From Massilia atriviolacea (lineage in GTDB: Bacteria; Pseudomonadota; Gammaproteobacteria; Burkholderiales; Burkholderiaceae_D): DNA of 64,000 bases. Below are positions 26,150 through 34,369 of this stretch, piece after piece. Both the position numbers and the translations under genes were made by a program. The DNA is taken from assembly GCF_003953935.1 (NCBI RefSeq), contig NZ_RXLQ01000001.1:627019-691018 (forward strand), written 5' to 3'. The notes below the pieces were generated by a model, which saw nothing but the letters and a program-made list of their open reading frames with translations, was not told the origin of the DNA and made no database searches. Each line of letters begins with the position of its first letter. Position 1 is the stretch's first letter.

Positions 26150-26695
26150 TCAGGCCATGCTGCCGAACTGCTCGCGCACGGCGGCGCGCACGCGCGAGAC
26201 GCGCGAACGCACGGTGCCGACCGGGATCGACAGGTACTCGGCCGCCTGCTCGTAGGTGGCGTCGCCGTTGACCACCACGTCGAAGGTTTCGCGGATCTTC
26301 GGCGGCATGCTGCGCAACAGCGAATCGACCTGCAGCGTGATCTGGCGCGACTCGAAACGGTCCGCCGGATTGGCGAACTGGTCGGCGATCTGTTCCATGA
26401 ACCCCTCCTCCACCGTGTCGTACAGATCGGCGCTGTTGCGGCGCACCTGGTTGCGCGCCAGGTTCAGCGCAATCCCGAACAGCCAGGTCGACGGCTTCGA
26501 CAGCCCCGAGAAGCGGTCGGCGCAGCGCATCGCTTCGATGAAGGTGTTCTGCACCACGTCCTCGGCGTCTTCCAGGCTGCGCGTGTAGCGCTGCACGAAG
26601 CGCACCAGGTGCTGGCGGTGCGCCATGAACAGGCGCCGCACATCGATGGCGGGGGTGGCGGGGCTCAGGCTGGCGGCGTGTTCGATAGTCATCAT
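26150..26695 (-). CDS. ECF sigma factor, paralog B
   Basis: 181 residues from ATG 26695, with a GGAG site before it. Aligned with paralog A it keeps nearly all of region 2 (RYTRSLEDAEDVVQNTFIEA, PSTWLFGIALNLARNQVRRN) and region 4 (ATYEQAAEYLSIPVGTVRSR), differing mainly in the N terminus and the linker between regions. The pair therefore arose by tandem duplication. This copy is divergent from sctD, with about 290 bp between them holding an HrpL-type promoter for sctD and the shared element. Two near-identical sigma factors could be redundant or could split the regulon; the sequence does not tell. Confidence 0.9.
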   Translation of the reverse strand: MMTIEHAASLSPATPAIDVRRLFMAHRQHLVRFVQRYTRSLEDAEDVVQNTFIEAMRCADRFSGLSKPSTWLFGIALNLARNQVRRNSADLYDTVEEGFMEQIADQFANPADRFESRQITLQVDSLLRSMPPKIRETFDVVVNGDATYEQAAEYLSIPVGTVRSRVSRVRAAVREQFGSMA

Positions 26696-26821
26696 GCGAT
26701 CTCCGTAATTGGCGGGAATGAGGTGTGCTGTCCCTTGCGGTCCGTGGCCGTTGCGGCAGCACCATGGACGCCACGATAGCAGCGAAAAAACGGCGTTCTG
26801 CCGAACCATGAGCATTCGTGA

Positions 26822-26841
26822 GACTTTGAAAAACGTTGAGG
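26822..26841. promoter_or_regulatory. Element shared by both sigma gene promoters, copy B
   Basis: GACTTTGAAAAACGTTGAGG, the counterpart of 26065-26084, 127 bp upstream of paralog B. It lies in the divergent region with sctD and could also affect that operon. Confidence 0.5.
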
Positions 26842-26929
26842 AAATTGCAGCAGGCAAGCCCGCACGCGAGGGAACCGCAAGGCCGCCGGCGTCCACCGCG
26901 CGGGCGAGGCCGCTTCTATCAACAAGCGC

Positions 26930-26957
26930 GGAACCAAAGCGCCGCCGCCGGCACTCA
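26930..26957 (+). promoter_or_regulatory. HrpL-type promoter (hrp box) before sctD
   Basis: GGAACC-N15-GCACTCA, ending 31 bp before the sctD start. The known hrp box is GGAACC-N15/16-CCACNNA; one -10 base differs. It would drive the sctD-N-O-P-Q-R-S-T-U operon. Confidence 0.7.
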
Positions 26958-26988
26958 CCGGTATCGAACCAGCCACAGAGACCACACC

Positions 26989-27972
26989 ATGCTTGAACTG
27001 CGAATCCTCAACGGCCTGCATCGGGGCGCCACGCTGCCGCTCGATGGGCAGGCCGTCCACATCGGCGCCGGCGACGAGGCCGACGTCGTCATGGCCGACC
27101 ACGGCATCGAATCCGAACACGCGCGCCTGGCGCCGCACGGCGACGGCTGGCTGCTCACCGCCAGCGGCGGCGCCATCTACGCCGCCGGGCGCAGCGATGC
27201 ACAGGAACTGGTCGAGCTGCGCGCCGGCGACTGCGCGCGCGTCGGCGACATCTGGATCAGCGTCTGCTGGCCGGACGCGCCGTGGGAAGCGCCACCGCCG
27301 CTGCCCGAACCGGAACCGGCCTGCGATGCGCGCGAGGCGCACGCCGGCGACACCGCCGCGCCGGCGCCCGTCCAGCAGGAGCCACCCAGGCCGCATGCCA
27401 ACTGGCGCCGGCGCGGCGCCGGTGCGCTGCTGGCGCTGGTCGCGGCGATGCTGGCCGCCACCGCCTACGCGCTGACCACGCGTCCCGACCCGGTCGCCCT
27501 TCAGCCGGTCACAACGCAGAGCGGCGCGCCCAAGCCGCCCGCGCGCGCCGGCAAGGCCGCAGCGCCGCCCAAGGCGCCGGAGAAGCCGGAGAAGCCGGAC
27601 CTGGCCGCGCTGTTCCGCAAGCGCCTGGCCGACGCCGACCTGCTCAACCGCTTCGACCTGTCGCTGGGCGAGCGCGCCTGGAGCATGCAAGCCCATCTCG
27701 ACGACGAAGAATCGGCCCGCTTCGAACGCATCCTCGGCAGCTTCATCAAGGAGCACGACATCCGCTTCCCGGTCAAGGCCAAGGCGGTGACGGCGGAAGC
27801 GATGCTGCCGTTCCGCATCGGCCAGGTGATCTCCGGCGCCAACGCCAGCATCGTGACCCAGGATGGCGCGCGCCTGTACGTGGGCGACGATTACAAGGGC
27901 GTGCGGGTGGTGGCGATCCAGCCCAGCCGCGCGACCTTCTTCGGCAAGCGCAAGATCGAGGTGATCTGGTGA
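26989..27972 (+). CDS. sctD: T3SS inner-membrane ring protein SctD (HrpQ/YscD)
   Basis: 327 residues from ATG 26989. The first ~100 residues form an FHA-like domain (LRILNGLHRGATLPL, VHIGAGDEADVVMADHGI, EHARLAPHGDGW), followed by a Pro/Glu-rich linker, one membrane helix (GALLALVAAMLAATAYAL) and a C-terminal periplasmic part with a small alpha/beta ring-building domain near FPVKAKAVTAEAM. This layout is that of the YscD/HrpQ family, which makes the outer of the two inner-membrane rings. It leads the main operon, is preceded by an hrp-box promoter, and its stop overlaps the sctN GTG start. It is shorter than YscD, like other Hrp1 members. Confidence 0.85.
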   Translation: MLELRILNGLHRGATLPLDGQAVHIGAGDEADVVMADHGIESEHARLAPHGDGWLLTASGGAIYAAGRSDAQELVELRAGDCARVGDIWISVCWPDAPWEAPPPLPEPEPACDAREAHAGDTAAPAPVQQEPPRPHANWRRRGAGALLALVAAMLAATAYALTTRPDPVALQPVTTQSGAPKPPARAGKAAAPPKAPEKPEKPDLAALFRKRLADADLLNRFDLSLGERAWSMQAHLDDEESARFERILGSFIKEHDIRFPVKAKAVTAEAMLPFRIGQVISGANASIVTQDGARLYVGDDYKGVRVVAIQPSRATFFGKRKIEVIW

Positions 27973-29333
27973 TCCGCGACGCGGCCGCCGCGCAGCGCCT
28001 GGCGCTGCTCGCCAGGCAGGCGCCGCTCTGGCTGGCCGGCCTGCCGGCCGCGCCGGGCCTGCAGCGCTTCGGCCGCGTGGCCCAGGTGCTGGGCACCCTG
28101 ATCGAGGCCCACATGCCGCCCGCCCGCATCGGCGAACTATGCCACCTGCACAGCCCCGGCGCCCAACCCATGCTGGCCGAGGTGATCGGCTTTTCCGAAC
28201 AGGCGACCCTGCTGTCGGGACTCAGTCCGCTCGAAGGCGTCTCGCGCAGCACCCTGATCGAACCGCTCGGGCGCGTGCACACCATCGACAGCGGCGAGCA
28301 CCTGTTCGGCAGCGTGCTCGATGGCTTCGGCCGGGTGCTGTTCCGCTCTCCGCACGCGCCGCCGCTGCGCGCGGACGGCTGGCGCGAAACCGTGCCGGTG
28401 GTGCGCGAGGCGCCGGCGGCGGTCGACCGCCCGCGCATCGCCACCGTGCTGCCGACCGGGGTGCGCGCCATCGACGGCCTGCTCACGCTCGGACGCGGCC
28501 AGCGGGTCGGCGTGTTCGCCGGTCCCGGCTGCGGCAAGACCACGCTGATGGCGGCGGTGGCGCGCGGCTGCAAGGCCGACGCCATCGTGTTCGGCCTGAT
28601 CGGCGAGCGCGGGCGCGAACTGAACGAATTCCTCGAACACGAACTCGATCCCGAACTGGTCGCCAAGACCATCATCGTCTGCGCCACCTCGGACCGCACC
28701 TCGATGGAGCGCTCGCGCGCCGCGTTTACCGCCACCGCCATCGCCGAAGGCTTCCGCGCGCGCGGCAGGCAGGTGCTGCTGCTGGTCGACTCGCTCACCC
28801 GCTTTGCGCGCGCCCAGCGCGAAATCGGCCTGGCCGCCGGCGAGCCGCCCGCGCGCGGCGGCTTCACGCCCTCGGTCTACACCATGCTGCCACGCCTGGT
28901 CGAGCGCGCCGGCGCCACCGCCGAAGGCGCCATCACCGCCATGTATACAGTACTGGTGGACGGCGAATCGGCGTCCGATCCGATCGGCGACGAAGCCAAG
29001 TCGCTGCTGGACGGGCATATCCTGCTCAGTAAGAAACTGGCGGAACAGGGCCACTACCCGGCCATCGACATCCTCGCCAGCATCAGCCGCACCATGGGCA
29101 ACGTCACCGACGGCGCGCACCGCAAGGCCGCCTTCCGCTTCCGCGCGCTGCAATCGCGCTACCAGGAGATGGAATTGCTGATCCGGCTGGGCGAATACCG
29201 CAGCGGCGGCGATCCGCTGGCCGACCAGGCGGTGGCGCTGCGCGAGGCCCAGATCGACTTCCTGCGCCAGGACACCAGCGGCCAGACGCCGTTCGCGCAC
29301 ACCCTCGAACGCCTCGCGGCACTGGCGGCATGA
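27969..29333 (+). CDS. sctN: T3SS ATPase SctN (HrcN/YscN)
   Basis: 454 residues. GTG 27969 overlaps the sctD stop (GTGA) and starts VIRDAAAAQRLALL; no better start was seen. The Walker A loop reads GPGCGKTTL, Walker B lies in VLLLVDSLTRFA, and the family signature PPARGGFTPSVYTMLPRLVERAG follows. DPIGDEAKSLLDGHILLSKKLA is the usual C-terminal part of the catalytic core. The protein is the hexameric cytoplasmic ATPase that releases chaperones and unfolds substrates at the export gate. It is followed directly by sctO, the stalk expected to sit in its pore. Confidence 0.95.
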   Translation: MIRDAAAAQRLALLARQAPLWLAGLPAAPGLQRFGRVAQVLGTLIEAHMPPARIGELCHLHSPGAQPMLAEVIGFSEQATLLSGLSPLEGVSRSTLIEPLGRVHTIDSGEHLFGSVLDGFGRVLFRSPHAPPLRADGWRETVPVVREAPAAVDRPRIATVLPTGVRAIDGLLTLGRGQRVGVFAGPGCGKTTLMAAVARGCKADAIVFGLIGERGRELNEFLEHELDPELVAKTIIVCATSDRTSMERSRAAFTATAIAEGFRARGRQVLLLVDSLTRFARAQREIGLAAGEPPARGGFTPSVYTMLPRLVERAGATAEGAITAMYTVLVDGESASDPIGDEAKSLLDGHILLSKKLAEQGHYPAIDILASISRTMGNVTDGAHRKAAFRFRALQSRYQEMELLIRLGEYRSGGDPLADQAVALREAQIDFLRQDTSGQTPFAHTLERLAALAA

Positions 29334-29818
29334 GCATGCGCGGCACTGGCGGCAAGCCCCGGCGCGAAGCGGTGGACGTGATCGAAGCGCGCGTGCCCGA
29401 CCGCACCATCGAACGCCTGCTCGGCGTGCGCAAGCACCGCCTGGAGCGTTTCGAACGCGAGCGGCGCGAGGCGCGCGAACGGTGGCGCGCGCGGCGCGAC
29501 GCGCTGCGCCAGGCCAAGCTGGCGTGGCGCAGCGCGCGCGAAGGCGCGTCCGAACACTGGCGCCAGGCGCGTGCGCAGTTCTTTGCGATGGAAACCGACA
29601 GCCGCCAGTTCCGCGCCGCCCAGGGCGGCTACGAACGCATGAAGCGCGATACCGGCCAGCGCCTGCTGGCCTGGCGCGAACACGCCGGCGGCAGCCGCGC
29701 GGCCGGCGCCGACTTTTTCGCGGCCCACCGCCAGCTGGCCGAGGCCCGGCGCCAGCAGGAAAAGCTCGACATCCTGCGCCAGCACATCAAGGACACGGAG
29801 CGCCGCCATGACGATTGA
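29330..29818 (+). CDS. sctO: T3SS stalk protein SctO (HrpO/YscO)
   Basis: 162 residues, highly charged and almost wholly helical, rich in Arg, Glu, Ala and Gln (RLERFERERREARERWRARR), which is the coiled-coil pattern of SctO/FliJ stalk proteins. The family is poorly conserved at residue level, so the call rests on coiled-coil content, size and position between sctN and sctP, which is constant among these systems. The start overlaps the sctN stop (ATGA) and its end overlaps sctP by 11 bp. Confidence 0.8.
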   Translation: MSMRGTGGKPRREAVDVIEARVPDRTIERLLGVRKHRLERFERERREARERWRARRDALRQAKLAWRSAREGASEHWRQARAQFFAMETDSRQFRAAQGGYERMKRDTGQRLLAWREHAGGSRAAGADFFAAHRQLAEARRQQEKLDILRQHIKDTERRHDD

Positions 29819-30431
29819 GGTGCGCACCGGCGCTCCCGCCCCGGCGCGCGACGACGACAAGCCGCAGCCGGTGCGCCGCGCGCCGCCGCCGCGCTATGCG
29901 CCCAGGCCCGCACCCAAGGCGCCGCCGCCGCCATCCCCCGCGCCGCCACCCCCACGTCCCAGGCCGCGCGATACCCAGGCAGCGCGCCAGGCCGAGTACC
30001 TGCGCCGCGAGCGCGTGCGCCGCGAGCAGGCGGAGGCCGACCCGCGCACGCCCTTGATCGACAGCTTCGTCGACACCGTCGTCGCGCCGCCCGGCCACCA
30101 GCACGGCGACGCCGACGACGGCGAGGGCTGCGCCGGGGTGGGAGCGGCCGGCGGGGTGGGGGTGGGGATGGGGGTGGGCGCGTCCGCCAGCTCCGACGCC
30201 GGCGTCGAAGCCGCCCTGCTTGGACTGCAGGAACAGCAAGGCATCTTCGAACTGGAGCTGCCGGGCGGGCAGTCGCTCGGCGTGGTGGTGCACACGGCGC
30301 CCGGCAGCGTGCAGTTCCTGCTCAGCGCCGGCGACGGCGACCTCGAACAGCGCCTGCATCAAAACAAAATGGAACTGGAACGGCGCTTGCAGCGACGTAT
30401 GCAGAAGGATGTGCGGATCGCCGTGCTATAG
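29808..30431 (+). CDS. sctP: T3SS needle-length/substrate-switch protein SctP (HrpP-like)
   Basis: 207 residues. ATG 29808 has a GGAG site inside the end of sctO. The N-terminal half is Pro/Arg-rich and disordered; the middle has a Gly/Val run (GGVGVGMGVGAS); the last ~80 residues (FELELPGGQSLGVVVHTAPG ... LERRLQRRMQKDVRIAVL) resemble the compact C-terminal domain of SctP/FliK-type rulers. Position between sctO and sctQ fits HrpP. The DNA of the Gly/Val run contains several G tracts in close succession. It is short for a ruler, as HrpP is. Confidence 0.7.
   Translation: MTIEVRTGAPAPARDDDKPQPVRRAPPPRYAPRPAPKAPPPPSPAPPPPRPRPRDTQAARQAEYLRRERVRREQAEADPRTPLIDSFVDTVVAPPGHQHGDADDGEGCAGVGAAGGVGVGMGVGASASSDAGVEAALLGLQEQQGIFELELPGGQSLGVVVHTAPGSVQFLLSAGDGDLEQRLHQNKMELERRLQRRMQKDVRIAVL
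30153..30178 (+). other. Guanine-run cluster inside sctP
   Basis: Five runs of three to five G separated by one or two bases, on the coding strand. It meets the usual pattern for a G-quadruplex in DNA or in the mRNA. It encodes the Gly/Val/Met stretch, so it may be simply a by-product of that composition. Confidence 0.5.
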
Positions 30432-30493
30432 CGCCCGCCCTCATCCGCCTTGCGGGCGCCGCCATCGCGGCGCCGCGGGCCTACCCGGATTTC

Positions 30494-31525
30494 ATGACCA
30501 TGCCGAGCTCCCCGATCATCCCCTACGCGGCCACGCACGCCGTGCGGCCGCTGGCCGTGGCCCGCATCGGCCGCGACCAGGCCGACCTGGCACGCTTGAC
30601 CGGCATCGGCCGCCAGGCATCGCTGCCGGCGCTGGCCGCCGACGCCGTCCTGACCGTGCAAACGGCCGTCGACGCCGCGCCGTCGTGGCTCGATCCGCTG
30701 ACGCTGCGGGGCAGCTTCGGCTGCGTCGAACTGGTACGCGGCGCACGGCTGCTGCGCGCCCTCACCGGCATCGACCTCGGCGAGCATCGGCACGGCCCCC
30801 ATTGGGAATGGCTGCAGGGCGCCGTGTGCGCACGCCTGGCCGGCACCCCGCTGGCCGGCGCCGGCAGCCTGACAGCCGACACCCCTGCCGACGCCGCAGC
30901 GCCGCTGACGACCTTGCGCCTGACGCTGCGCAGCGGCGGCCACCTGGTGGCAACCCATGGCCGCGCCAGCGCCGCCGACTGGCTGCGCTGGCTGGCCGAA
31001 CCCTGCTGGCGTCCGCTGCAAGCCCCGTTCGACGCCTTCGCCGCCCTGCCGCTGCGGCAGGCGGTGCGACTGGCGCGCCACCGCCTGCCGCACGCCATGC
31101 TGGCAAGCCTGCGCCAGGGCGACGTGCTGCTGCCCGACAGCAGCGCCTTCGATCGCGGCGGCTGCGGCCACGTCGACCTGGGCGGGCTGCGCGCCAGCGT
31201 GCGTTACCAGGCGCCCGGCACCCTGATCATCTTAGCTTTGGAGAACCGCATGGACCAATCCCCCGATCACGACAGCGCAAACGCGTGCGAGCTTGCGCAG
31301 GACGCGCTCGACCAGCTGCCCGCCACGCTCGACATCGAACTGGGCAAGCTCACCCTCAGCCTGGGCGCGCTGCGCAGCCTGGCGGTCGGCAGCACGCTGC
31401 TGCTGGCCGGCGCCGGTCCGGCCGCGCTGGAAATCCGCTGCGCCGGCCAGCTGCTCGGCCGCGCCGAGGCGGTCGACGTCGACGGCAGCCTGGGCGTGCG
31501 CATCACCGAATGGAGCGCGGCATGA
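30494..31525 (+). CDS. sctQ: T3SS cytoplasmic C-ring protein SctQ (HrcQ)
   Basis: 343 residues. The C-terminal ~75 residues are a SpoA (FliN-like) domain (LDIELGKLTLSLGALRSLAVG ... GQLLGRAEAVDVDGSLGVRI); the N-terminal part is the less conserved HrcQa-like region with a second divergent SpoA-type fold. SctQ forms the sorting platform below the export gate. An internal ATG at 31250, in frame and with its own GGAG site, would give a free C-terminal domain (see separate entry); in P. syringae the same two parts are separate genes, hrcQa and hrcQb. The stop overlaps the sctR start. Confidence 0.9.
   Translation: MTMPSSPIIPYAATHAVRPLAVARIGRDQADLARLTGIGRQASLPALAADAVLTVQTAVDAAPSWLDPLTLRGSFGCVELVRGARLLRALTGIDLGEHRHGPHWEWLQGAVCARLAGTPLAGAGSLTADTPADAAAPLTTLRLTLRSGGHLVATHGRASAADWLRWLAEPCWRPLQAPFDAFAALPLRQAVRLARHRLPHAMLASLRQGDVLLPDSSAFDRGGCGHVDLGGLRASVRYQAPGTLIILALENRMDQSPDHDSANACELAQDALDQLPATLDIELGKLTLSLGALRSLAVGSTLLLAGAGPAALEIRCAGQLLGRAEAVDVDGSLGVRITEWSAA
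31250..31525 (+). CDS. Probable internally initiated SctQ-C (HrcQb-like)
   Basis: In-frame start within sctQ: GGAGAA at 31240-31245, then ATG 31250, beginning MDQSPDHDSANACELAQDAL. The product of 91 residues is just the C-terminal SpoA domain with a short polar leader. The local sequence is A/T-richer than the surrounding gene, as expected for an open translation start. Internal SctQ-C products are known for YscQ and SpaO and are needed for the C-ring; here it is a prediction from sequence. Confidence 0.6.
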   Translation: MDQSPDHDSANACELAQDALDQLPATLDIELGKLTLSLGALRSLAVGSTLLLAGAGPAALEIRCAGQLLGRAEAVDVDGSLGVRITEWSAA

Positions 31526-32181
31526 TGGGCAGCCAGTACGACGTCGTCTCGTTTGCGATCCTGCTCGGGATGATGTCGCTGATCCCGCTGATCGTCGTCG
31601 TCACCACATCGTTCCTGAAGATTTCGCTGGTGCTGCTGGTGCTGCGCAACGCCATCGGGGTGCAGCAGGTGCCGCCCACCCTGGCCATCTACGGCATCGC
31701 CCTGGCCATGAGCATCTTCATCATGGCGCCCACGGCGCAGCAGATCGGCACGCGCGCGCTGGCGATCGAAGCGCGCGGCGGCGCCGGCCAGAGCGGCCAG
31801 CTGATGACGCAGGCGCGCGAAGCGGTCGAGCCGCTGCGCGCCTTCATGCTCAGGTTCAGCCACCCGGACCAGCGCGAGCTGTTCCTCGATTCGGCCCGCA
31901 AGCTGTGGCCCAAGGACATGGCGCAGGCGGCGACGTCGAGCGACCTGCTGGTGCTGGTGCCGGCCTTCGTGGTGTCCGAGCTCCAGACCGGGTACCAGAT
32001 CGGCTTCCTGATCTACATTCCCTTCGTCGTGATCGACCTGCTGGTGTCGAACCTGCTGATGGCGCTGGGCATGCAGCAGGTCAGCCCGCAGACCATCACG
32101 ATCCCGCTCAAGCTGCTGTTGTTCGCCATGGTCGGCGGTTGGGGCAAGCTGCTCAACGCCCTGGCCATGTCGTACCTGTAA
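31522..32181 (+). CDS. sctR: T3SS export gate protein SctR (HrcR)
   Basis: 219 residues starting MMGSQYDVVSFAIL; ATG overlaps the sctQ stop. Four hydrophobic segments and the SctR/FliP family signatures are clear: PLIVVVTTSFLKISLVLLVL, then FIMAPTAQQIG, LVLVPAFVVSELQTGYQIGF and FVVIDLLVSNLLMALGM. SctR is the core of the inner-membrane R5S4T1 gate. No defects were seen; length matches the family. Confidence 0.97.
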   Translation: MMGSQYDVVSFAILLGMMSLIPLIVVVTTSFLKISLVLLVLRNAIGVQQVPPTLAIYGIALAMSIFIMAPTAQQIGTRALAIEARGGAGQSGQLMTQAREAVEPLRAFMLRFSHPDQRELFLDSARKLWPKDMAQAATSSDLLVLVPAFVVSELQTGYQIGFLIYIPFVVIDLLVSNLLMALGMQQVSPQTITIPLKLLLFAMVGGWGKLLNALAMSYL

Positions 32182-32214
32182 CAGCCCTGTGACATTTTCA
32201 TTCTGAGGCGCGCC

Positions 32215-32478
32215 ATGGGCGACACACTTCAATTCTTCCAGCAGGGCCTGTGGCTGGCGGTGGTCATCTCGGCGCCGCCGCTGCTGATCGCCACCCTGTT
32301 CGGCGTGCTGGTCTCGCTGGTGCAGGCGGTCACGCAGGTGCAGGACCAGACCCTGCCCTACGTGGTCAAGCTGCTCTCGGTGGCGCTCACCGTCGCCGTG
32401 CTGGGACGCTGGTTCGGCGTCGAGATCATGCAGCTGTGCGAGCGCGCCTTCATGCTCATTCCCACCATCGGACGCTAG
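32215..32478 (+). CDS. sctS: T3SS export gate protein SctS (HrcS)
   Basis: 87 residues with two membrane hairpin helices (FFQQGLWLAVVISAPPLLIA and TLPYVVKLLSVALTVAVLG), the standard SctS/FliQ layout, with the conserved SLVQAVTQVQDQTLPYV loop between them. It lies 33 bp after sctR and 2 bp before sctT. SctS wraps around the SctR/T gate. Complete and typical in length. Confidence 0.95.
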   Translation: MGDTLQFFQQGLWLAVVISAPPLLIATLFGVLVSLVQAVTQVQDQTLPYVVKLLSVALTVAVLGRWFGVEIMQLCERAFMLIPTIGR

Positions 32479-32480
32479 CC

Positions 32481-33266
32481 ATGAACAGCGCCCTGCTGGT
32501 CGACCTGCAAACCTTCCTGATCGCCATGGCGCTGACCGTGCCGCGCAGCGCCGTCTGCCTGGCGATCCTGCCCGGCTTCAGCAACCGCACGCTGCAAGGG
32601 ATCATGCGCAACGCGGTGGCCTTCGCCATCGCCCTGCCGGCGCTGGCGCCGACCTACTTCGCGCTGCAGCAGTCCACCCCCGGCCTGCTGGGGGCCGCCG
32701 CGCTGGCGCTCAAGGAAGCCGGCATCGGCCTGCTGCTCGGCGTGATGCTGGCCATTCCGGTGTGGGTGGCGCAGTCGATCGGCTCGATCCTCGACACCCA
32801 GCGCTCGCCGATCCAGATCCCGTCCGGCGTCGACCAGGATGCCAGCGTGCTGGGCGGCATGCTGCTGCAGGCGACCGTGGTGCTGATGGTCGAGGCCGGC
32901 CTGTTCCTGGCGCTGGTGCGCATCCTGATCGAAAGCTACGGCCTGTGGCCGGCCATGAGCCTGACGCCGCCGTTCGAACCGGGCCACCTGGACCTGCTGA
33001 TCCGCCGCTTCGGCGAATTCTTCTGGCACATCGCCGTCTACGGCGGCCCGGTCATCATTCCGCTGCTGATGGTCGACTTTGCGTTCGCCATCATCGGCAT
33101 CTTCGCCGGCAACCTGCAGGTCTCGTTCATTTCGGCGCCGGTGAAAAGCCTGGCCGGGCTGCTGATCCTGCTGGTGTACTGGCCGATCTTTTCGCACTAC
33201 GTGGCGGGCGACTTCGCGCGCATGCTCGACTTCATCCCGCACATGCTGGACTACGGCAGACAATGA
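32481..33266 (+). CDS. sctT: T3SS export gate protein SctT (HrcT)
   Basis: 261 residues, about six hydrophobic segments. Family marks include ALTVPRSAVCLAILPGF, AIPVWVAQSIGSILDTQR (the plug-like region seen in FliR/SctT) and GNLQVSFISAPVKSLAGLLI. It begins 2 bp after the sctS stop and its stop overlaps the sctU start by ATGA. Normal length; one copy completes the R5S4T1 gate. Confidence 0.95.
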   Translation: MNSALLVDLQTFLIAMALTVPRSAVCLAILPGFSNRTLQGIMRNAVAFAIALPALAPTYFALQQSTPGLLGAAALALKEAGIGLLLGVMLAIPVWVAQSIGSILDTQRSPIQIPSGVDQDASVLGGMLLQATVVLMVEAGLFLALVRILIESYGLWPAMSLTPPFEPGHLDLLIRRFGEFFWHIAVYGGPVIIPLLMVDFAFAIIGIFAGNLQVSFISAPVKSLAGLLILLVYWPIFSHYVAGDFARMLDFIPHMLDYGRQ

Positions 33267-34369
33267 GCGACGACAAAACAGAAGAACCCACAGACAAGAA
33301 GCTGAGCGACGCCCGCGACAAGGGCCAGATCGCGATGAGCCGCGACCTGGCGCGCGTGGCGATGCTGATCGTCGTGGCCGAACTGGCGCTGGCCACCGAG
33401 CCGCAGTGGCGCGCGGCGCTCGACGCCCTGTTCGAGCTGTCGCTGCGCCAGGTCGGCCAGCCCTTCCATATAGCGATGCCGGCCGTGATCACCGCCGCCG
33501 GCAATCTGCTGCTGGCGGTGTTCGCGGTGTTCTTCGTGGTGTGCCTGGTGGTGGCATTCGCCTCCCACTGGGGCCAGTTCGGCATCCTGATCGCGCCCCA
33601 GTCGCTCACGCCCTCGATCGACAAGATCAACCCTGTCAACGGCGTCAAGCAGCTGTTCGCCAAGAAGAAGATCGGCGAGCTGCTGATGGCGCTGATCAAG
33701 GCCATCAGCCTGGGGATCATCATCTGGTTCATGGTGCGCAAGCAGCTGCCGTCGATCCTGCAGATGTCCAACGGCGAACCGAAGGACATCTACTTCGGCT
33801 TCATCGCCCTGCTGCGCAGCGTGCTCCATCCGGTGGTGGGCGTGTGCCTGGTGCTGGCGATGATCGACTTCGCGCTGCAAAAGTACTTTCACATCAAGTC
33901 GCTGCGGATGGACATGGAAGAGATCAAGCGCGAATACAAGGAGTCCGAAGGCGACGCCCACGTCAAGCAGGCGCGCAAGGGGCTGGCGATGCAGTGGGCC
34001 TCGGAATCGGCTCCGGCCAGGACCGCCGGCGCCAACGCGGTGGTGGTCAACCCGACCCACTTTGCGGTTGCGCTGTTTTACGATCCGGCCGAGACGCCGG
34101 CGCCGCTGCTGCTGGCCAAGGGCAAGGACGACGTCGCCCAGGCCATGATCCGCGAGGCGCGCGCGCACGGCATCCCGGTGATCCGCCACGTCTGGCTGGC
34201 GCGCACCCTGTACGCCACCGGCCAGGCCGACCACTACGTGCCCCGCGCCAGCTACGAGTCGGTGGCCCAGGTGTACGCGGTGGTGCGGGAACTGATGGAG
34301 CAGGACGATGCCGGGCGCGAAGTCGAACTGGAAAGCCGTGGCGAACCGCCATCGTCCCATGCGCCCTGA
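33263..34369 (+). CDS. sctU: T3SS autoproteolytic switch protein SctU (HrcU)
   Basis: 368 residues. The N-terminal half starts MSDDKTEEPTDKKLSDARDK and has four membrane segments; the C-terminal cytoplasmic domain contains the autocleavage motif NPTH at residues 263-266 within VVVNPTHFAVAL, so the Asn-Pro cleavage needed for substrate switching should work. The linker MDMEEIKREYKESEGD is also conserved. It ends the main export-apparatus operon; a possible small gene overlaps its last bases. Confidence 0.97.
   Translation: MSDDKTEEPTDKKLSDARDKGQIAMSRDLARVAMLIVVAELALATEPQWRAALDALFELSLRQVGQPFHIAMPAVITAAGNLLLAVFAVFFVVCLVVAFASHWGQFGILIAPQSLTPSIDKINPVNGVKQLFAKKKIGELLMALIKAISLGIIIWFMVRKQLPSILQMSNGEPKDIYFGFIALLRSVLHPVVGVCLVLAMIDFALQKYFHIKSLRMDMEEIKREYKESEGDAHVKQARKGLAMQWASESAPARTAGANAVVVNPTHFAVALFYDPAETPAPLLLAKGKDDVAQAMIREARAHGIPVIRHVWLARTLYATGQADHYVPRASYESVAQVYAVVRELMEQDDAGREVELESRGEPPSSHAP

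Noticed and set aside
26871-26899. A second hrp-box-like site, GGAACC-N16-CCACCGC, upstream of sctD
   Set aside because: The -10 half lacks the final A and the CTCA/CACA end shared by the other sites, and the site at 26930 is nearer and better. It may be a relic or an extra weak promoter.
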